NCBI GenBank assembly: GCA_016195085.1
Contig: JACQAG010000072.1
Coordinates: forward strand, 1-64,000
DNA: 64,000 nt
Source of the DNA: Pseudomonadota bacterium
GTDB taxonomy: Bacteria; Pseudomonadota; Alphaproteobacteria; SHVZ01
Direction of reading: 5' to 3'
In this document: positions 1 to 10,503 of the stretch, in pieces
How positions within the stretch are numbered: the stretch's first letter is position 1
How the letters are laid out: the number at the start of each line of letters is the position of its first letter
Notes under the pieces: model-generated
Told to the model about the DNA's origin: nothing
The model's database searches: none
Seen by the model: only the letters and a program-made list of their open reading frames with translations
Made by a program: the position numbers and the translations under genes

Positions 1-166
1 ATCATTATCGGCAGATTGCGCTCCGGGGAAACAGCATTGGTCTGCACTACAGCCGTTTCGCCATACCCAGCCTGTGCCAGCTCAACAACTTACAGGCAAA
101 ACAATCCCAAAAGCCGGGTCGAATCCGCGAAGATCGGCTAGGTTGCGGGCCTGGTCTCGATCGGCC

Positions 167-565
167 TCACACGCCGGCTTCGATCGCTTCCATGTCTTCG
201 TCCGAAAAGCCGAAGTGATGGCCGATCTCGTGGATCAGCACGTGGCGCACGAGGTGATGCAGATCCTCGCCCGATTCCGCCCAAAAGTCCAAGAGCGGCC
301 TACGGTAGAGGAAGACCATGTCGGGCTGGTGCGGCACATCGTGGAGGCTCTTGCGGTCGAGCGCGGTGCCGCGATAGAGGCCGAGAATGTCGAAGGGGCT
401 TTCGAGCCCCATGTCGCGCTCGGTCTCCTCGTCGGGAAACTCGTCGACCCGGATCACCACGCCCTCGGCATGCTGGCGCAGCGCCTCCGGGATCGAGGCG
501 AAGGCCTCGTAGGCGATCGCCTCGATGTCGGCGAGGCTCGGCGGTTTGGTGCTGGCGATAGCCAT
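167..565 (-). CDS. Small zinc metallopeptidase (zincin-like, DUF1025/MtfA-unrelated short family)
   Basis: A 132-residue protein ends in [14 protein letters not shown], so the zinc-binding HExxH (about H112, E113, H116) lies near the C-terminus with an acidic SDEDM tail. This is the pattern of the small 'metallopeptidase family protein' group common in Alphaproteobacteria and Actinobacteria. No signal peptide or membrane segment is visible, so it should be cytosolic. Its substrate is not known. It is transcribed away from the pterin dehydratase gene on its right, with about 77 bases between the two starts. The ATG at 565 is the first in frame and gives a family-typical length. Confidence 0.85.
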   Translation of the reverse strand: MAIASTKPPSLADIEAIAYEAFASIPEALRQHAEGVVIRVDEFPDEETERDMGLESPFDILGLYRGTALDRKSLHDVPHQPDMVFLYRRPLLDFWAESGEDLHHLVRHVLIHEIGHHFGFSDEDMEAIEAGV

Positions 566-642
566 GGCCCGAAATTAGCGATGCTTGCGCGCGCCCTCAA
601 GGCGCGTTAACCAAGCCCGATAGGCGACCAAGGGAGAATGCG

Positions 643-936
643 ATGGCAGGCAAGCTCACCGGCGCCGGGCGCGCCAAGGCGATCTCCCAGCTTCCCGGCT
701 GGAGCGAGGTCAAGGATCGCGACGCCATTCAGAAATCCTTCAAGTTCAAGGATTTCAATGCGGCCTGGGGGTTCATGGCGCGCATCGCCTTGATGGCGGA
801 GAAGCTGGACCACCATCCCGAGTGGTTCAACGTCTACAACCGTGTCGACATCACGCTCTCGACCCATGATGCCGGCGGCGTCAGCGAGCGCGACATCAAG
901 CTCGCGACCTTCATCGAGAGCGCCGCGCGGGAGTGA
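643..936 (+). CDS. phhB: 4a-hydroxytetrahydrobiopterin dehydratase (pterin-4a-carbinolamine dehydratase)
   Basis: The 97-residue protein has the PCD/DCoH family size and its hallmark block [20 protein letters not shown] (residues 57-76), with the catalytic His pair H57/H58 and a third His at H75. The enzyme dehydrates 4a-hydroxytetrahydrobiopterin during pterin recycling for aromatic amino acid hydroxylases. Some bacterial members instead act as transcriptional or molybdopterin-related accessory proteins. An AGGGAG Shine-Dalgarno precedes the ATG at 643. No phenylalanine hydroxylase gene lies nearby, so the partner is unknown. Confidence 0.93.
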   Translation: MAGKLTGAGRAKAISQLPGWSEVKDRDAIQKSFKFKDFNAAWGFMARIALMAEKLDHHPEWFNVYNRVDITLSTHDAGGVSERDIKLATFIESAARE

Positions 937-959
937 CCTGAGCTGGCGAAACATCGTTC

Positions 960-1040
960 CGCGTCCAGCGGCTGGATCACGTGCATATCCATGTGAGCGA
1001 CCGCAAGGCCGCCCTCGATTGGTGCCGACGCTACCGCGGC
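960..1040 (+). pseudogene. N-terminal remnant of a VOC (glyoxalase/dioxygenase) family gene
   Basis: Reading from about 960, the frame gives RVQRLDHVHIHVSDRKAALDW, a typical opening beta-strand and helix of vicinal-oxygen-chelate proteins (RLDHVxIxVSD..AAxxWY). After about 25 residues the frame runs into the 3' end of the opposite-strand SDR gene and no further VOC sequence follows. No complete gene exists here. The simplest reading is a gene truncated by a rearrangement that brought in the SDR gene. The identification rests on a short match, so it is moderate only. Confidence 0.5.
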
Positions 1041-1792
1041 TGCATGCGGATGGCGCCGTCGAGGCGGATGACTTCGCCGTTCAGCATCGGGTTGTCGATG
1101 ATCGCCAGCACCAGGCGGGCGTATTCCTCGGGTTTGCCGAGGCGCGAGGGGAAGGGGACGCTGGCGGCGAGGTTGGTCTTGACCTGCTCGGGCATGCCGA
1201 TCAGCATCGGCGTGGCGAAGAGCCCGGGCGCGATCGCGACCACGCGAATGCCATGGCGGGCGAACTCGCGCGCAGCCGGCAAGGTCAAGGCGACGATGCC
1301 GCCTTTGGAGGCGGCATAGGCGGCCTGGCCGATCTGGCCTTCATAGGCGGCGACCGACGCGGTGGAGATGATGACGCCGCGCTCGCCATCGGCCAAGGGC
1401 GGCAGCGCCTGCATGCCGGCGGCGGCCAGACGCATGATGTTGAAGCTGCCGATGAGATTGATCTCGATCACGCGGCGGAACTGGTCGAGGGCCATCGGCC
1501 CGTCCTTGCCGACGATGCGGTCCGCCGGTCCGATCCCGGCGCAGTTGACGGCGATGCGGGCCGGGCCGTTGACCGCCGCCGCGCCGGAAACCGCCGCCTC
1601 GCCCCAGGCGGCATCGGCCACGTCGCAGGCGATGGCGAAGGCGCCGATATCGGCCGCCACCCGCGCCGCCGCCTTCTGGTTGACGTCGAGGATCGCCACC
1701 TTGGCGCCCGCACCGGCCAGCGCGCGGGCCGTCGCCTCGCCGAGCCCCGATCCGCCGCCGGTCACCAGGGCCGGCACACCTGCCAGCTGCAT
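1031..1792 (-). CDS. SDR-family dehydrogenase, 3-hydroxyacyl-CoA dehydrogenase type-2-like
   Basis: A 253-residue classical short-chain dehydrogenase. The NAD(P)-binding TGGGSGLG is at residues 11-18, NCAG at 83-86, and the catalytic Ser (about 146), Tyr159 and Lys163 lie in the YAASK motif. The Asp36 region (LDVNQ) after the second strand favours NAD. The [15 protein letters not shown] block resembles HSD17B10-type 3-hydroxyacyl-CoA dehydrogenases of fatty-acid or branched-chain oxidation. Exact substrate cannot be read from sequence. It sits 25 bases downstream of a GNAT gene on the same strand. Confidence 0.88.
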   Translation of the reverse strand: MQLAGVPALVTGGGSGLGEATARALAGAGAKVAILDVNQKAAARVAADIGAFAIACDVADAAWGEAAVSGAAAVNGPARIAVNCAGIGPADRIVGKDGPMALDQFRRVIEINLIGSFNIMRLAAAGMQALPPLADGERGVIISTASVAAYEGQIGQAAYAASKGGIVALTLPAAREFARHGIRVVAIAPGLFATPMLIGMPEQVKTNLAASVPFPSRLGKPEEYARLVLAIIDNPMLNGEVIRLDGAIRMQPR

Positions 1793-1817
1793 TGTCGTTT
1801 CCCCCTTTATCCCGCGC

Positions 1818-2363
1818 TTAGTCGACCCAGAGCGCCATCATGTATTCGTCGCGGTACTGGCCGCCGACGAATACCTGGCGGTGCAGCACGCCTTCGCGCT
1901 TGAAGCCTTGACGCTCATAGAGGGCGAGGGCCGACACATTGTCGGCCCGCACCGTCAGCATGAAACGGTGCTTGGCGTGCTCGGAACCCCATTCTCGGAG
2001 CATCTTGAACATGGAGGTGGCGATGCCGCGTCCCTGAAAGGTGCGGAGCACGCCCACGCCCAGGATGTTGCAGCTGTGACGGATGGCCCGGAATTGGCCG
2101 GCATGGGCCTCGATATAGCCCACGAGCTGCCCGCCGGCAGAGGCGATGACGATGATCCCGTGCTCGCCTGATGCCCGCGTGCCGATATGCTCGGCCAGCC
2201 GGTCCGCCGACAGCACCTGCTCGCCGGGCTGGGGCCCGAGGAAGTCGGTCTCGGCTATGAGCTGGCCCAAGAGCCGGATCAGCGTGGCTGCATCGGTCAC
2301 CGTCGCCCGGCGGACATGGGCGGCGGCGGGAGCGGACGCCGGATGCTGGGTTTGCTCGGCCAC
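1818..2363 (-). CDS. GNAT-family N-acetyltransferase
   Basis: A 181-residue protein with the acetyl-CoA pyrophosphate loop FQGRGIAT (motif A, Q/RxxGxG/A) preceded by the strand ILGVGVL, and a C-terminal [17 protein letters not shown] block as in RimI- and ribosomal-type GNATs. It transfers acetyl from acetyl-CoA to an amine; the acceptor is unknown. The N-terminal 16 residues are low-complexity Ala/Pro. The gene is co-directional with the downstream SDR gene, with a 25-base gap, so co-transcription is plausible. Confidence 0.87.
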   Translation of the reverse strand: MAEQTQHPASAPAAAHVRRATVTDAATLIRLLGQLIAETDFLGPQPGEQVLSADRLAEHIGTRASGEHGIIVIASAGGQLVGYIEAHAGQFRAIRHSCNILGVGVLRTFQGRGIATSMFKMLREWGSEHAKHRFMLTVRADNVSALALYERQGFKREGVLHRQVFVGGQYRDEYMMALWVD

Positions 2364-2438
2364 GCTTCTTACCTCATGGGGCAGCGTCTCGTTATAGTCT
2401 TCGGCAGGCGGGTTCGTCAGCGATCTTTCTGGAGCGGG

Positions 2439-3404
2439 TCAAGATTTTGGCTCGAGCGCCTTCGGCAGCGGATGCTCGGCGGTCGCCGCCGCGGCCAAAG
2501 CGGAACGGGCGACGATCGCCTCACGGTGCGCGATGTAGACCGACGCGGCGGCGATGATGGCGCCGCCGATCCACACGAACTGGTCGGGTACCTCGCCGAA
2601 GGCGATGTAGCCGATGAGCGCCACGAAAGGCAGCCGGATGTAGTCGATCGGCAGCACCGCGGAGGCATCGGCGCAGGCGAAGGCCCGGGTCTGGCACAGC
2701 GCGCTGGTGGTGCCGACGACGCCGACGAGAAGGCAAAGGCCGAGCGCCTTCAAGGAGGGCGTCTGCCAGACCAGGAGTGCGGGGCCCAAGGCCATCGGCG
2801 TCAGATACAGCATGGTGTAGGTGACGATCGCGTTCGCGGCTTCGGTGCGCGCCAAGGTCTTGATCAGGAGCACCGAGGCGGCCGCGGTGACCGAGGAGAA
2901 GAGCGCCAGCATCGCCGGCAGGCCGATGTCCTGGTGGCCGGGGCGCACGATCAGGAGGACGCCGAGGAAGCCGACGATCGTGGCCGACCAGCGCCTGAGG
3001 CGCACGGTCTCGCGCAGGATCAAGGCCGCCCCCATGGTGGCAAAGAGCGGCGTGGTGAAGCCAAGCGCGGTCGCTTCCGCGATCGGCATGCGCGAGACCG
3101 CGTAGAACCAGGAGAGCAGCGAGGCGGCGGCGATGAGCGCCCGCAACCAATAGAGCCGCATGCGGGTGGTGCGCATTGTGCCGAGCCCCGAGCGGATGAG
3201 CCAGGGCAGCATGTAGAGGACGCCGAAGACGCAGCGGAAGAACGCCACCTGCATCGGATGCAATTCGCTGGACGCCAGCCGGATCGCGGTGGACATGAAG
3301 GTGCCGGTGCCGGCAGCAGCCAGCATCCACAGCATGCCCTCGACGGCAGCCGATTTTGGGGCAAAGCGCGCAAGCAAGAGGGATGGCCCGCTACTGTCGA
3401 CCAA
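2439..3404 (-). CDS. DMT-superfamily transporter (EamA domain protein)
   Basis: An inner-membrane protein with about ten hydrophobic helices in two EamA-type halves. The first half starts at MLWMLAAAGTGTFMSTAIRLAS, and the second carries the typical PLFATMGAALILRE, FLGVLLIVRPG and YIAFGEVPDQFVWIGGAIIAAAS. Family members export amino acids, nucleosides or other metabolites. The substrate is unknown. The open frame extends further upstream but that part overlaps the acetoacetyl-CoA ligase gene and looks non-coding. I chose the TTG at 3404, with AAGG five bases upstream, because the ATG at 3335 would start directly in the first helix. The ATG remains possible. Confidence 0.82.
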   Translation of the reverse strand: MVDSSGPSLLLARFAPKSAAVEGMLWMLAAAGTGTFMSTAIRLASSELHPMQVAFFRCVFGVLYMLPWLIRSGLGTMRTTRMRLYWLRALIAAASLLSWFYAVSRMPIAEATALGFTTPLFATMGAALILRETVRLRRWSATIVGFLGVLLIVRPGHQDIGLPAMLALFSSVTAAASVLLIKTLARTEAANAIVTYTMLYLTPMALGPALLVWQTPSLKALGLCLLVGVVGTTSALCQTRAFACADASAVLPIDYIRLPFVALIGYIAFGEVPDQFVWIGGAIIAAASVYIAHREAIVARSALAAAATAEHPLPKALEPKS

Positions 3405-3512
3405 GCGGACCTTGCCCGGCGCCGGATCGGCGCGGTATAGCACGGAACATCGAGCCGCCTGAGGAACGAAGTCTAGGACGGCGAGAGCCCAAGGGATAGG
3501 GGGAAGCGAACA

Positions 3513-5477
<1,965 letters not shown>

Positions 5478-5502
5478 TGAGCAGGATTGCAAGTGCCATA
5501 CG

Positions 5503-5575
5503 AAGACCCTCACCCCGACCCTCTCCCGCGGTGCGGGAGAGGGTGCCGAGCGAAAGCGAGGCGGGTGAGGGTCTT
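5503..5575. repeat. GC-rich compound palindrome, family A (reverse orientation)
   Basis: Outer inverted arms AAGACCCTCACCC and GGGTGAGGGTCTT enclose an inner stem CCCTCTCCCGC / GCGGGAGAGGG. The asymmetric linker TGCCGAGCGAAAGCGAGGC is the reverse complement, with small changes, of the linker in the copies near 21640 and 31249. So this copy is inverted relative to them. It fills the gap between the ligase and the diguanylate cyclase genes and has no T-run typical of a terminator. Confidence 0.85.
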
Positions 5576-5619
5576 CATGGTTGGAACGCGGTGAAGCCAC
5601 GACCGATGAGCACGGAAGC

Positions 5620-6540
5620 GTGAGCGATCTGCTGCAGTCCTTGTCGCGCCGCAGCGTCGAGGAGATCCTGGCCGTGCTCGAGGCGGCGATCGAGGAGCAT
5701 CAGGCCTGGCTGCAGCGCTGGCATCGTTCGGTCGTCTGCAAGCTGCAGCCCTCCTCCGATCTCGTCTCGGAGAACGCCCACTACCTCTGCCGCTTCGGCA
5801 GCTGGTACGACCTGCATGGCGGCGCCGGGATCGTCGACCAGCCGGCCTTCGACGAACTAGGCGACGCCCATCGCCTGATGCATGACCACGGGCGCTGGCT
5901 GGCGGCGCGCGCGTGGAAGGATTCCCGGGTGCCGGCGGAGGAGTACGAGGCCTTCATGGCCAAGGTCGTGGCCTTCCAGGGCCAGGCCCGGCGGCTCGAG
6001 CGCGCGTTTCGCGCAGCCTTATCCGACCTCGACCCGCTGACCGGCGTGCACAACCGCAAGAGCATGCTGGCCGAGCTCGCCCGCGAGCAGGATCGCGCCC
6101 AGCGCACCCATCAGCCCTGTTGCTTCGCCTTGGGCGATCTCGACCATTTCAAGCAGATCAACGACCGCTACGGCCATGTCGTGGGCGACCGGGTGCTCCT
6201 GGCGGCGGCGGGCTCGTTCCTGTCGAGCCTCAGGCCCTACGACTCGCTCTTTCGCTATGGCGGCGAGGAGTTTCTATTCTGCTTGCCCGACACCGCGCTC
6301 GATCAGGCCCAGCGCACGCTGGATCGCCTGCGCCAGCGCCTGGCCGAGCAGCCGATCGAGGTGGAGGACGGTGAGCGCGTGCAGGTGACCGTCTCCTTCG
6401 GCATCGCGTTGGCGATCGCCGACGTGCCGATCGAGACGTTGATCGAGCGGGCCGACCGAGCCCTCTACGAGGCGAAGCAGCAGGGACGCAATCGCGTCGA
6501 GGTTTGGCGCGAGGACCTGCCGACGAACCCGGTGGCCTGA
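5620..6540 (+). CDS. Diguanylate cyclase with N-terminal CZB zinc-sensing domain (DgcZ-like)
   Basis: The N-terminal about 130 residues form a chemoreceptor zinc-binding (CZB) domain like that of E. coli DgcZ/YdeH. Candidate zinc ligands are H27 (EEHQAW), C57 (HYLCRFGSW), H84 and H88 (DAHRLMHDHG), counted from the GTG. A GGDEF domain follows (DPLTGVHNRKS... RYGGEEF... FGIALA) with an RPYD inhibitory I-site just upstream of GGEEF. It should therefore make c-di-GMP under zinc and product control. Start: GTG 5620 after GGAAG; the in-frame TTG at 5581 would add 13 residues overlapping the repeat edge. The protein is cytosolic. Confidence 0.9.
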   Translation: MSDLLQSLSRRSVEEILAVLEAAIEEHQAWLQRWHRSVVCKLQPSSDLVSENAHYLCRFGSWYDLHGGAGIVDQPAFDELGDAHRLMHDHGRWLAARAWKDSRVPAEEYEAFMAKVVAFQGQARRLERAFRAALSDLDPLTGVHNRKSMLAELAREQDRAQRTHQPCCFALGDLDHFKQINDRYGHVVGDRVLLAAAGSFLSSLRPYDSLFRYGGEEFLFCLPDTALDQAQRTLDRLRQRLAEQPIEVEDGERVQVTVSFGIALAIADVPIETLIERADRALYEAKQQGRNRVEVWREDLPTNPVA

Positions 6541-6622
6541 ATACCCCGGTAGGACTGGTGGAAGCCGGGCGATTGCCTGTACCCTCCGGGGCAAGCGGAC
6601 AAACGAGCGAGGAGACAGGCCC

Positions 6623-6928
6623 GTGATCGAGGATGTACACCGCCTCAAGGAGCTGGAGCACATGATCACGCGCATGGGTGCCGTGACCTCGGTGTTTCGC
6701 GTGCGCTCCGATGCCATCGGCTGCGCGCGGTTCCTTGCCTTCCAGGAGCTGATGGACGTGTTCATCAAGCTCTGCCGCCAGACGCTGGCCGAGCAGAACG
6801 ACTTCTGCAAGGAAACGCTCAAGGTCGATGACAAGGATCGCCACGACGTGACCAACTCCTTCAAGGTGATCTTCGGCTACGAGCCGAATGATTTCTTCCG
6901 CCCGCCCACGGAAAAGCCGGAAGAATAG
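6623..6928 (+). CDS. Conserved hypothetical small soluble protein
   Basis: A 101-residue protein, mostly predicted helical, with no membrane segment, signal peptide or motif I recognise. It starts at GTG 6623 (an in-frame ATG lies later), preceded by a good AGGAG about 9 bases upstream, and has codon use like its neighbours, which supports a real gene. It contains three cysteines. It ends in an acidic, Pro-rich tail. It sits 15 bases upstream of an aminotransferase gene and may be co-transcribed with it. No function is proposed. Confidence 0.72.
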   Translation: MIEDVHRLKELEHMITRMGAVTSVFRVRSDAIGCARFLAFQELMDVFIKLCRQTLAEQNDFCKETLKVDDKDRHDVTNSFKVIFGYEPNDFFRPPTEKPEE

Positions 6929-6943
6929 GCAAGCGATTTAGAC

Positions 6944-8116
6944 GTGAATATCGCTCTGCGGCCGGCGGTCCGGCCCCGCATCGACGCGCTCGCGGATTCG
7001 AAGATTCGCGAAGTCGCCGCTCCGTGGATGACCAATACGGACGTGATCCCGCTCTGGTTCGGCGAGCCGGATCTGCCGACGCCGCGCTTCATCTGCGATG
7101 CGGCCTCCGCCGCCATGGCAGCGGGCAAGACCCAGTACACGCCGTCCGGCGGCATTGCCGAGCTCAGGCGGGCGCTCGCCCTCTACCAGGAAGGCTTGAA
7201 GGGCCGCGCCATCGATCCCGAGCGGATCGTGGTGACCGCATCCGGCATGAGCGCCATCCAGGTGGTGATGCAGTCGCTCATCGATCCGGGCGACCGCGTC
7301 GTCATTCCGCACCCGCTCTGGCCCAATGCCGCCGCGGTGATCCAGGCCCAGGGCGGGACGGTCACGCCGGTGCTGCTCGAAGCCGAGAACGGCGTCTGGC
7401 ATCTCGATCTGGAGAAGCTGTTCGCCGCCCTCGGCGAGGATGCCCGCGCGCTTTTCCTCAACAGCCCGGGCAATCCCACGGGATGGATGATGACATCCGA
7501 GCAGCAGCGGCAGATCCTCGACTATTGCCGCCGCCGCGGGATCTGGATCATCGCCGATGAGGTCTACGAGCGCATCGTCTACGAGGCGCCGGTGGCACCC
7601 TCGTTCCTCTCCCTGGCCGAACCCGAGGACCGGGTGATTGCGATCAACAGCTTCTCCAAGACCTGGTGCATGACCGGCTGGCGCCTGGGATGGGTCACGG
7701 CACCCTCCTTCCTGGTCGCGACCTTGCATCGCCTGAACGAGTTCAACACCAGCGGCTCCAACACCTTCGTGCAATGGGCCGGGGTGACCGCGGTCGAGGC
7801 GGGGGAGCCGTTCGTCGAAGCGCAGCTCCAGCGCTACCGCCGGGCGCGGGATCTGGTGTTCCAGCGGCTTTCCGGCATGCGGCGGGTCTCGCTTCTGCGC
7901 CCCGCCGGGGCCTTCTATGCCTTCTTCCGGGTGGATGGCATGAAGGACAGCCTCGCCTTCGCCAAACGCCTGGTGGCCGAGCATCGGGTCGGCCTCGCCC
8001 CCGGCACCGCCTTCGGGGCGGGCGGGGAGGGCCATCTCAGGCTGTGCTTTGCCAGCGCACCCGAAACCCTGAGCCGCGCCATGGACCGCATCGAGACGGC
8101 GCTCAGCAAGATCTAA
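6944..8116 (+). CDS. PLP-dependent class I/II aminotransferase (aspartate-aminotransferase-like)
   Basis: A 390-residue fold-type I aminotransferase. It shows the substrate-facing GEPDLPTP and YTPSGGIAELRRAL blocks, LFLNSPGNPTGW, IIADEVYE (Asp to PLP N1, Tyr to O3'), the PLP lysine in SFSKTWCMTGWRLGW and the C-terminal carboxylate-binding Arg in HLRLCFAS. It transfers an amino group between an amino acid and a 2-oxo acid. The specific pair is unknown. The GTG at 6944 gives the standard N-terminus. It follows the small hypothetical gene closely. Confidence 0.92.
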   Translation: MNIALRPAVRPRIDALADSKIREVAAPWMTNTDVIPLWFGEPDLPTPRFICDAASAAMAAGKTQYTPSGGIAELRRALALYQEGLKGRAIDPERIVVTASGMSAIQVVMQSLIDPGDRVVIPHPLWPNAAAVIQAQGGTVTPVLLEAENGVWHLDLEKLFAALGEDARALFLNSPGNPTGWMMTSEQQRQILDYCRRRGIWIIADEVYERIVYEAPVAPSFLSLAEPEDRVIAINSFSKTWCMTGWRLGWVTAPSFLVATLHRLNEFNTSGSNTFVQWAGVTAVEAGEPFVEAQLQRYRRARDLVFQRLSGMRRVSLLRPAGAFYAFFRVDGMKDSLAFAKRLVAEHRVGLAPGTAFGAGGEGHLRLCFASAPETLSRAMDRIETALSKI

Positions 8117-8192
8117 GCGCTGCCATGCCATGACCGCATGGCTCCCATGCCGAGCCAAGCATTGTCTGCATGCGTGTCCGCGCACATGTTCG

Positions 8193-8207
8193 TTGTGCAA
8201 CGCACAA
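8193..8207. promoter_or_regulatory. Palindrome upstream of the DUF1127 gene (candidate operator)
   Basis: A perfect inverted repeat, TTGTGC-AAC-GCACAA, lies 19 bases before the ATG of the DUF1127 gene. Its size and spacing fit a dimeric regulator site. The regulator is unknown and the call is inferred from symmetry and position alone. Confidence 0.4.
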
Positions 8208-8226
8208 TGACGCGACGGAGTTACCC

Positions 8227-8451
8227 ATGCGGACCCCCTCCACGGCCAACTCGGCCAGCAGTCTTTCCAGCGCGCGGCCCCTCGGCTTGGCCGACCTGCC
8301 GCGGCGCATCGTCGACACGCTCTTGCTCTGGCAGCGCCGGGCCTCCGAGCGGCGGCATCTCCTCAGCATGGATGACCGGCTGCTGCAGGATCTGGGCGTG
8401 TCGCGCCTCGACGTCGAGTTCGAGGCCTCGAAGCCGTTCTGGCGCGCTTAA
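8227..8451 (+). CDS. DUF1127 (YjiS-like) small protein
   Basis: A 74-residue protein whose C-terminal half carries the DUF1127 pattern: LLLWQRRASERRHLLSMDDRLLQDLGVSRLDVEFE. Short alphaproteobacterial DUF1127 proteins are Arg-rich and have been linked to RNA turnover and phosphate or stress physiology in some species. Here only family membership is supported. The ATG at 8227 is preceded by ACGGAG and by a palindrome at 8193-8207. An upstream in-frame ATG at 8170 would add 19 residues across the palindrome and is less likely. Confidence 0.88.
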   Translation: MRTPSTANSASSLSSARPLGLADLPRRIVDTLLLWQRRASERRHLLSMDDRLLQDLGVSRLDVEFEASKPFWRA

Positions 8452-8499
8452 GCCCTCGGCCAGCCGTCCCCTGGGCCGGCGGGCTCGCTGGGCTCGGGC

Positions 8500-9147
8500 T
8501 CAGGCGGCGCTGAGCAGCTTTTCCCGCTCCGTCGCCTGCATGCTCGCGCGCTCGTTCATGCGCGCGAGCCAGGCGGCGAGCGTCTTGCCTTTCAGCATGC
8601 CCGCGCCTTCCGGCGTCCTCGCGAAATAGGCAAGGTGCGGCGCCAGCATCAGATCGGCGATCGAAATCTGGCCGCCGGCCATGAAGGCGTTGTCGCCTTT
8701 CAGTCGCTCGAGCTCGTCCACGCAGATCCGCGCATTCGGCAGCGCAGCGGCGATCACTGCTTCGTCCGGCGTGCCGCCCCGGAACTGCGGCACGATGATG
8801 CGCTGCCAGGTGATCGTCGCCGAGACCTGCGGGAAAAAATACCAATCGACGATGCCGGCGATCTGATTCATGCGCGCGGCGGCAGGCACCTCTTTGGGCT
8901 GCAGTGCCGGCCCGGGAAAGGCGGCGTCGACGTAGCGCAGGATCGCCTGCGTCTCGTAGAGCCGAAACGCACCGTGATCCAGCACCGGTATACGGCCGAA
9001 GGGGTTGCGCTGCAGATGCGCCTCGCTCTTGTGCTCGCCCATTGCCATGGCGGCCAGACGGTAGGAGACACCCTTCTCCTCCAGGCCCAGCAAGGCGCTC
9101 CTGACAAAAGGGCTTCCCGGGATGCCGTGGATGGTGATCTCGGCCAT
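8500..9147 (-). CDS. Glutathione S-transferase family protein
   Basis: A 215-residue protein with a thioredoxin-like N-terminal domain (PGSPFVRSALLGLEEKGVSY, NPFGRIPVLDHG with the cis-Pro, ETQAILRYVD providing the glutathione gamma-glutamyl contact) followed by an all-helical GST C-domain containing the conserved SIADLMLAP N-capping motif. It probably conjugates or reduces small electrophiles with glutathione. The ATG at 9147 gives the normal start (MAEITIHG). It ends beside the convergent DUF1127 gene. Confidence 0.92.
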   Translation of the reverse strand: MAEITIHGIPGSPFVRSALLGLEEKGVSYRLAAMAMGEHKSEAHLQRNPFGRIPVLDHGAFRLYETQAILRYVDAAFPGPALQPKEVPAAARMNQIAGIVDWYFFPQVSATITWQRIIVPQFRGGTPDEAVIAAALPNARICVDELERLKGDNAFMAGGQISIADLMLAPHLAYFARTPEGAGMLKGKTLAAWLARMNERASMQATEREKLLSAA

Positions 9148-9248
9148 GAGTTGCTCTCCCTATCGACAGCGATGGACCTGCCGCCCGATCGCGATGGCAT
9201 ATCGTAAGTGGATACTTACCGATACGTCAAGCCGCTTGCGCGGCACCG

Positions 9249-10490
9249 CTAGCGCTGGCGCAGCAGCAGGCGGTTCAAGCCATTGAAGGCGGCATAGAAC
9301 AGCCGGAACTGGCGATCGAACGCGGCCTCGTCCAGATCCTTGGCGACCTCGCCCGTCAGCGCCTGTCGGATTTCACCAAGGCTGGATCGCCCGTCGATGC
9401 GCTTTGCGATCGCCGGGGCGAGAGGCGGCAGGGGAGAGCGCAGAATGACGCCGTCGACCTCGGCGGTCAGGGTACCGGATGGCTTGATCCCGGCGGCCAC
9501 GGTGGCAGGATCGAGATTGCGGAAGACCGGGACCCAATCGGGACTGTCAGGGCTGGCTACGCTCGGCCCGGCGTTGTCGGCTCTAACCGCATAGAGCACG
9601 TGACGGGCAAGGTTGCCCGCAAGCCGCTCGGCCGCCGCGGCCCGATCCAAGGGAGCCAGGCGGTCGAAACGCGGCAACAAGGTGGCGTCGCTGACGTAGC
9701 TCCTTGGCTCATAGCGCGCGGGCTCGATGAAGGACGACACTCTGAGTCCGGCGCCGGCGAGGAGCTCAGCCAGCTCCGGCACGGAGTAGGAGCGATCCTG
9801 GCGATGCAACAGGAGATCGTAGACGCCTGCATCGTCGCCCGTGACGTGATCCCCGACGAAGGGGTTGCGCTGCAACCAGTTGGTGGGCGGAAGCTGGGCC
9901 AAGAGCCGTCGCGTCAGCGAGATCCGCTCGCGATCGGGGAGATCGTCGGCGATCTGGCGGATCAGCGCCTGCATCGGATAGACGCCGGTGCGCCCGAAGG
10001 TGGCATAGACCATGAGGCCGATGCCGCCCTCGGGCTTGAGCGCGCGCGCCAAGCGGGCGAGCCCGGCTTTTGGATATGCGAGGTGATGCAGCACCCCGCA
10101 GCAATCGATGTAGTCGAAGGCCGCCTCCTCGTCCACGGCTTCGATCGCGCGTTGCTCGAAGCTGATGTTGGCAAGGCCCCGCGCCTTCGCGCGGGCCTTC
10201 GCCACGGCCAAAGAGGCGCTGGAGAGGTCGATGTAGTTGACCGCCGCCGGAACAGCGCGGTCGGCCAGGTGCTGCGCCAGCATGATCGCCCCGTCGCCGG
10301 TACCGCCGCCGGCAATGAGCGCGCGGAACGGCAGGCGCCAGTCGCGTTTGCCGGCGTAGATGTAGTGGTCGATCTCGAGGAGGTGGCTGGGGCTGCCCTC
10401 GATCAGCCGCTTCGATTCATCCCGCGGGTCCCGCGGTGGGTAGGGATAGGTTTCGTACTGGGCGCGAACCGGATCGTTGTCGCGAGTCAA
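9249..10490 (-). CDS. Class I SAM-dependent methyltransferase with C-terminal extension
   Basis: A 413-residue protein. It begins with YETYPYPPRDPR, then has SAM motif I ALIAGGGTGDGAIMLAQHL, motif II acidic strand NYIDLSSASLAVAKARA and the DYIDCCGVLHHLAYPKAGL block, so the N-terminal about 230 residues are a Rossmann methyltransferase. The C-terminal about 150 residues are not assigned; they resemble the helical tails seen in other 'YPYPxRDP' methyltransferases, whose substrates are unknown. It lies 13 bases after the asparaginase gene on the same strand, so the two are probably one transcript. Confidence 0.85.
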   Translation of the reverse strand: MTRDNDPVRAQYETYPYPPRDPRDESKRLIEGSPSHLLEIDHYIYAGKRDWRLPFRALIAGGGTGDGAIMLAQHLADRAVPAAVNYIDLSSASLAVAKARAKARGLANISFEQRAIEAVDEEAAFDYIDCCGVLHHLAYPKAGLARLARALKPEGGIGLMVYATFGRTGVYPMQALIRQIADDLPDRERISLTRRLLAQLPPTNWLQRNPFVGDHVTGDDAGVYDLLLHRQDRSYSVPELAELLAGAGLRVSSFIEPARYEPRSYVSDATLLPRFDRLAPLDRAAAAERLAGNLARHVLYAVRADNAGPSVASPDSPDWVPVFRNLDPATVAAGIKPSGTLTAEVDGVILRSPLPPLAPAIAKRIDGRSSLGEIRQALTGEVAKDLDEAAFDRQFRLFYAAFNGLNRLLLRQR

Positions 10491-10503
10491 TGGAAGCCGC
10501 CCG

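Noticed and set aside
74-610. 178-residue frame on + over the metallopeptidase
   Set aside because: Lacks family motifs and is the mirror of the real HExxH gene on the opposite strand.
842-1903. 353-residue Arg/Asp-rich frame
   Set aside because: High-GC shadow of the pterin dehydratase and SDR genes; amino acid composition is typical of an antisense frame.
2187-3440. 417-residue frame opposite to the DMT transporter
   Set aside because: Gln/Arg/Asp-rich antisense frame without motifs; the membrane protein reading is clearly coding.
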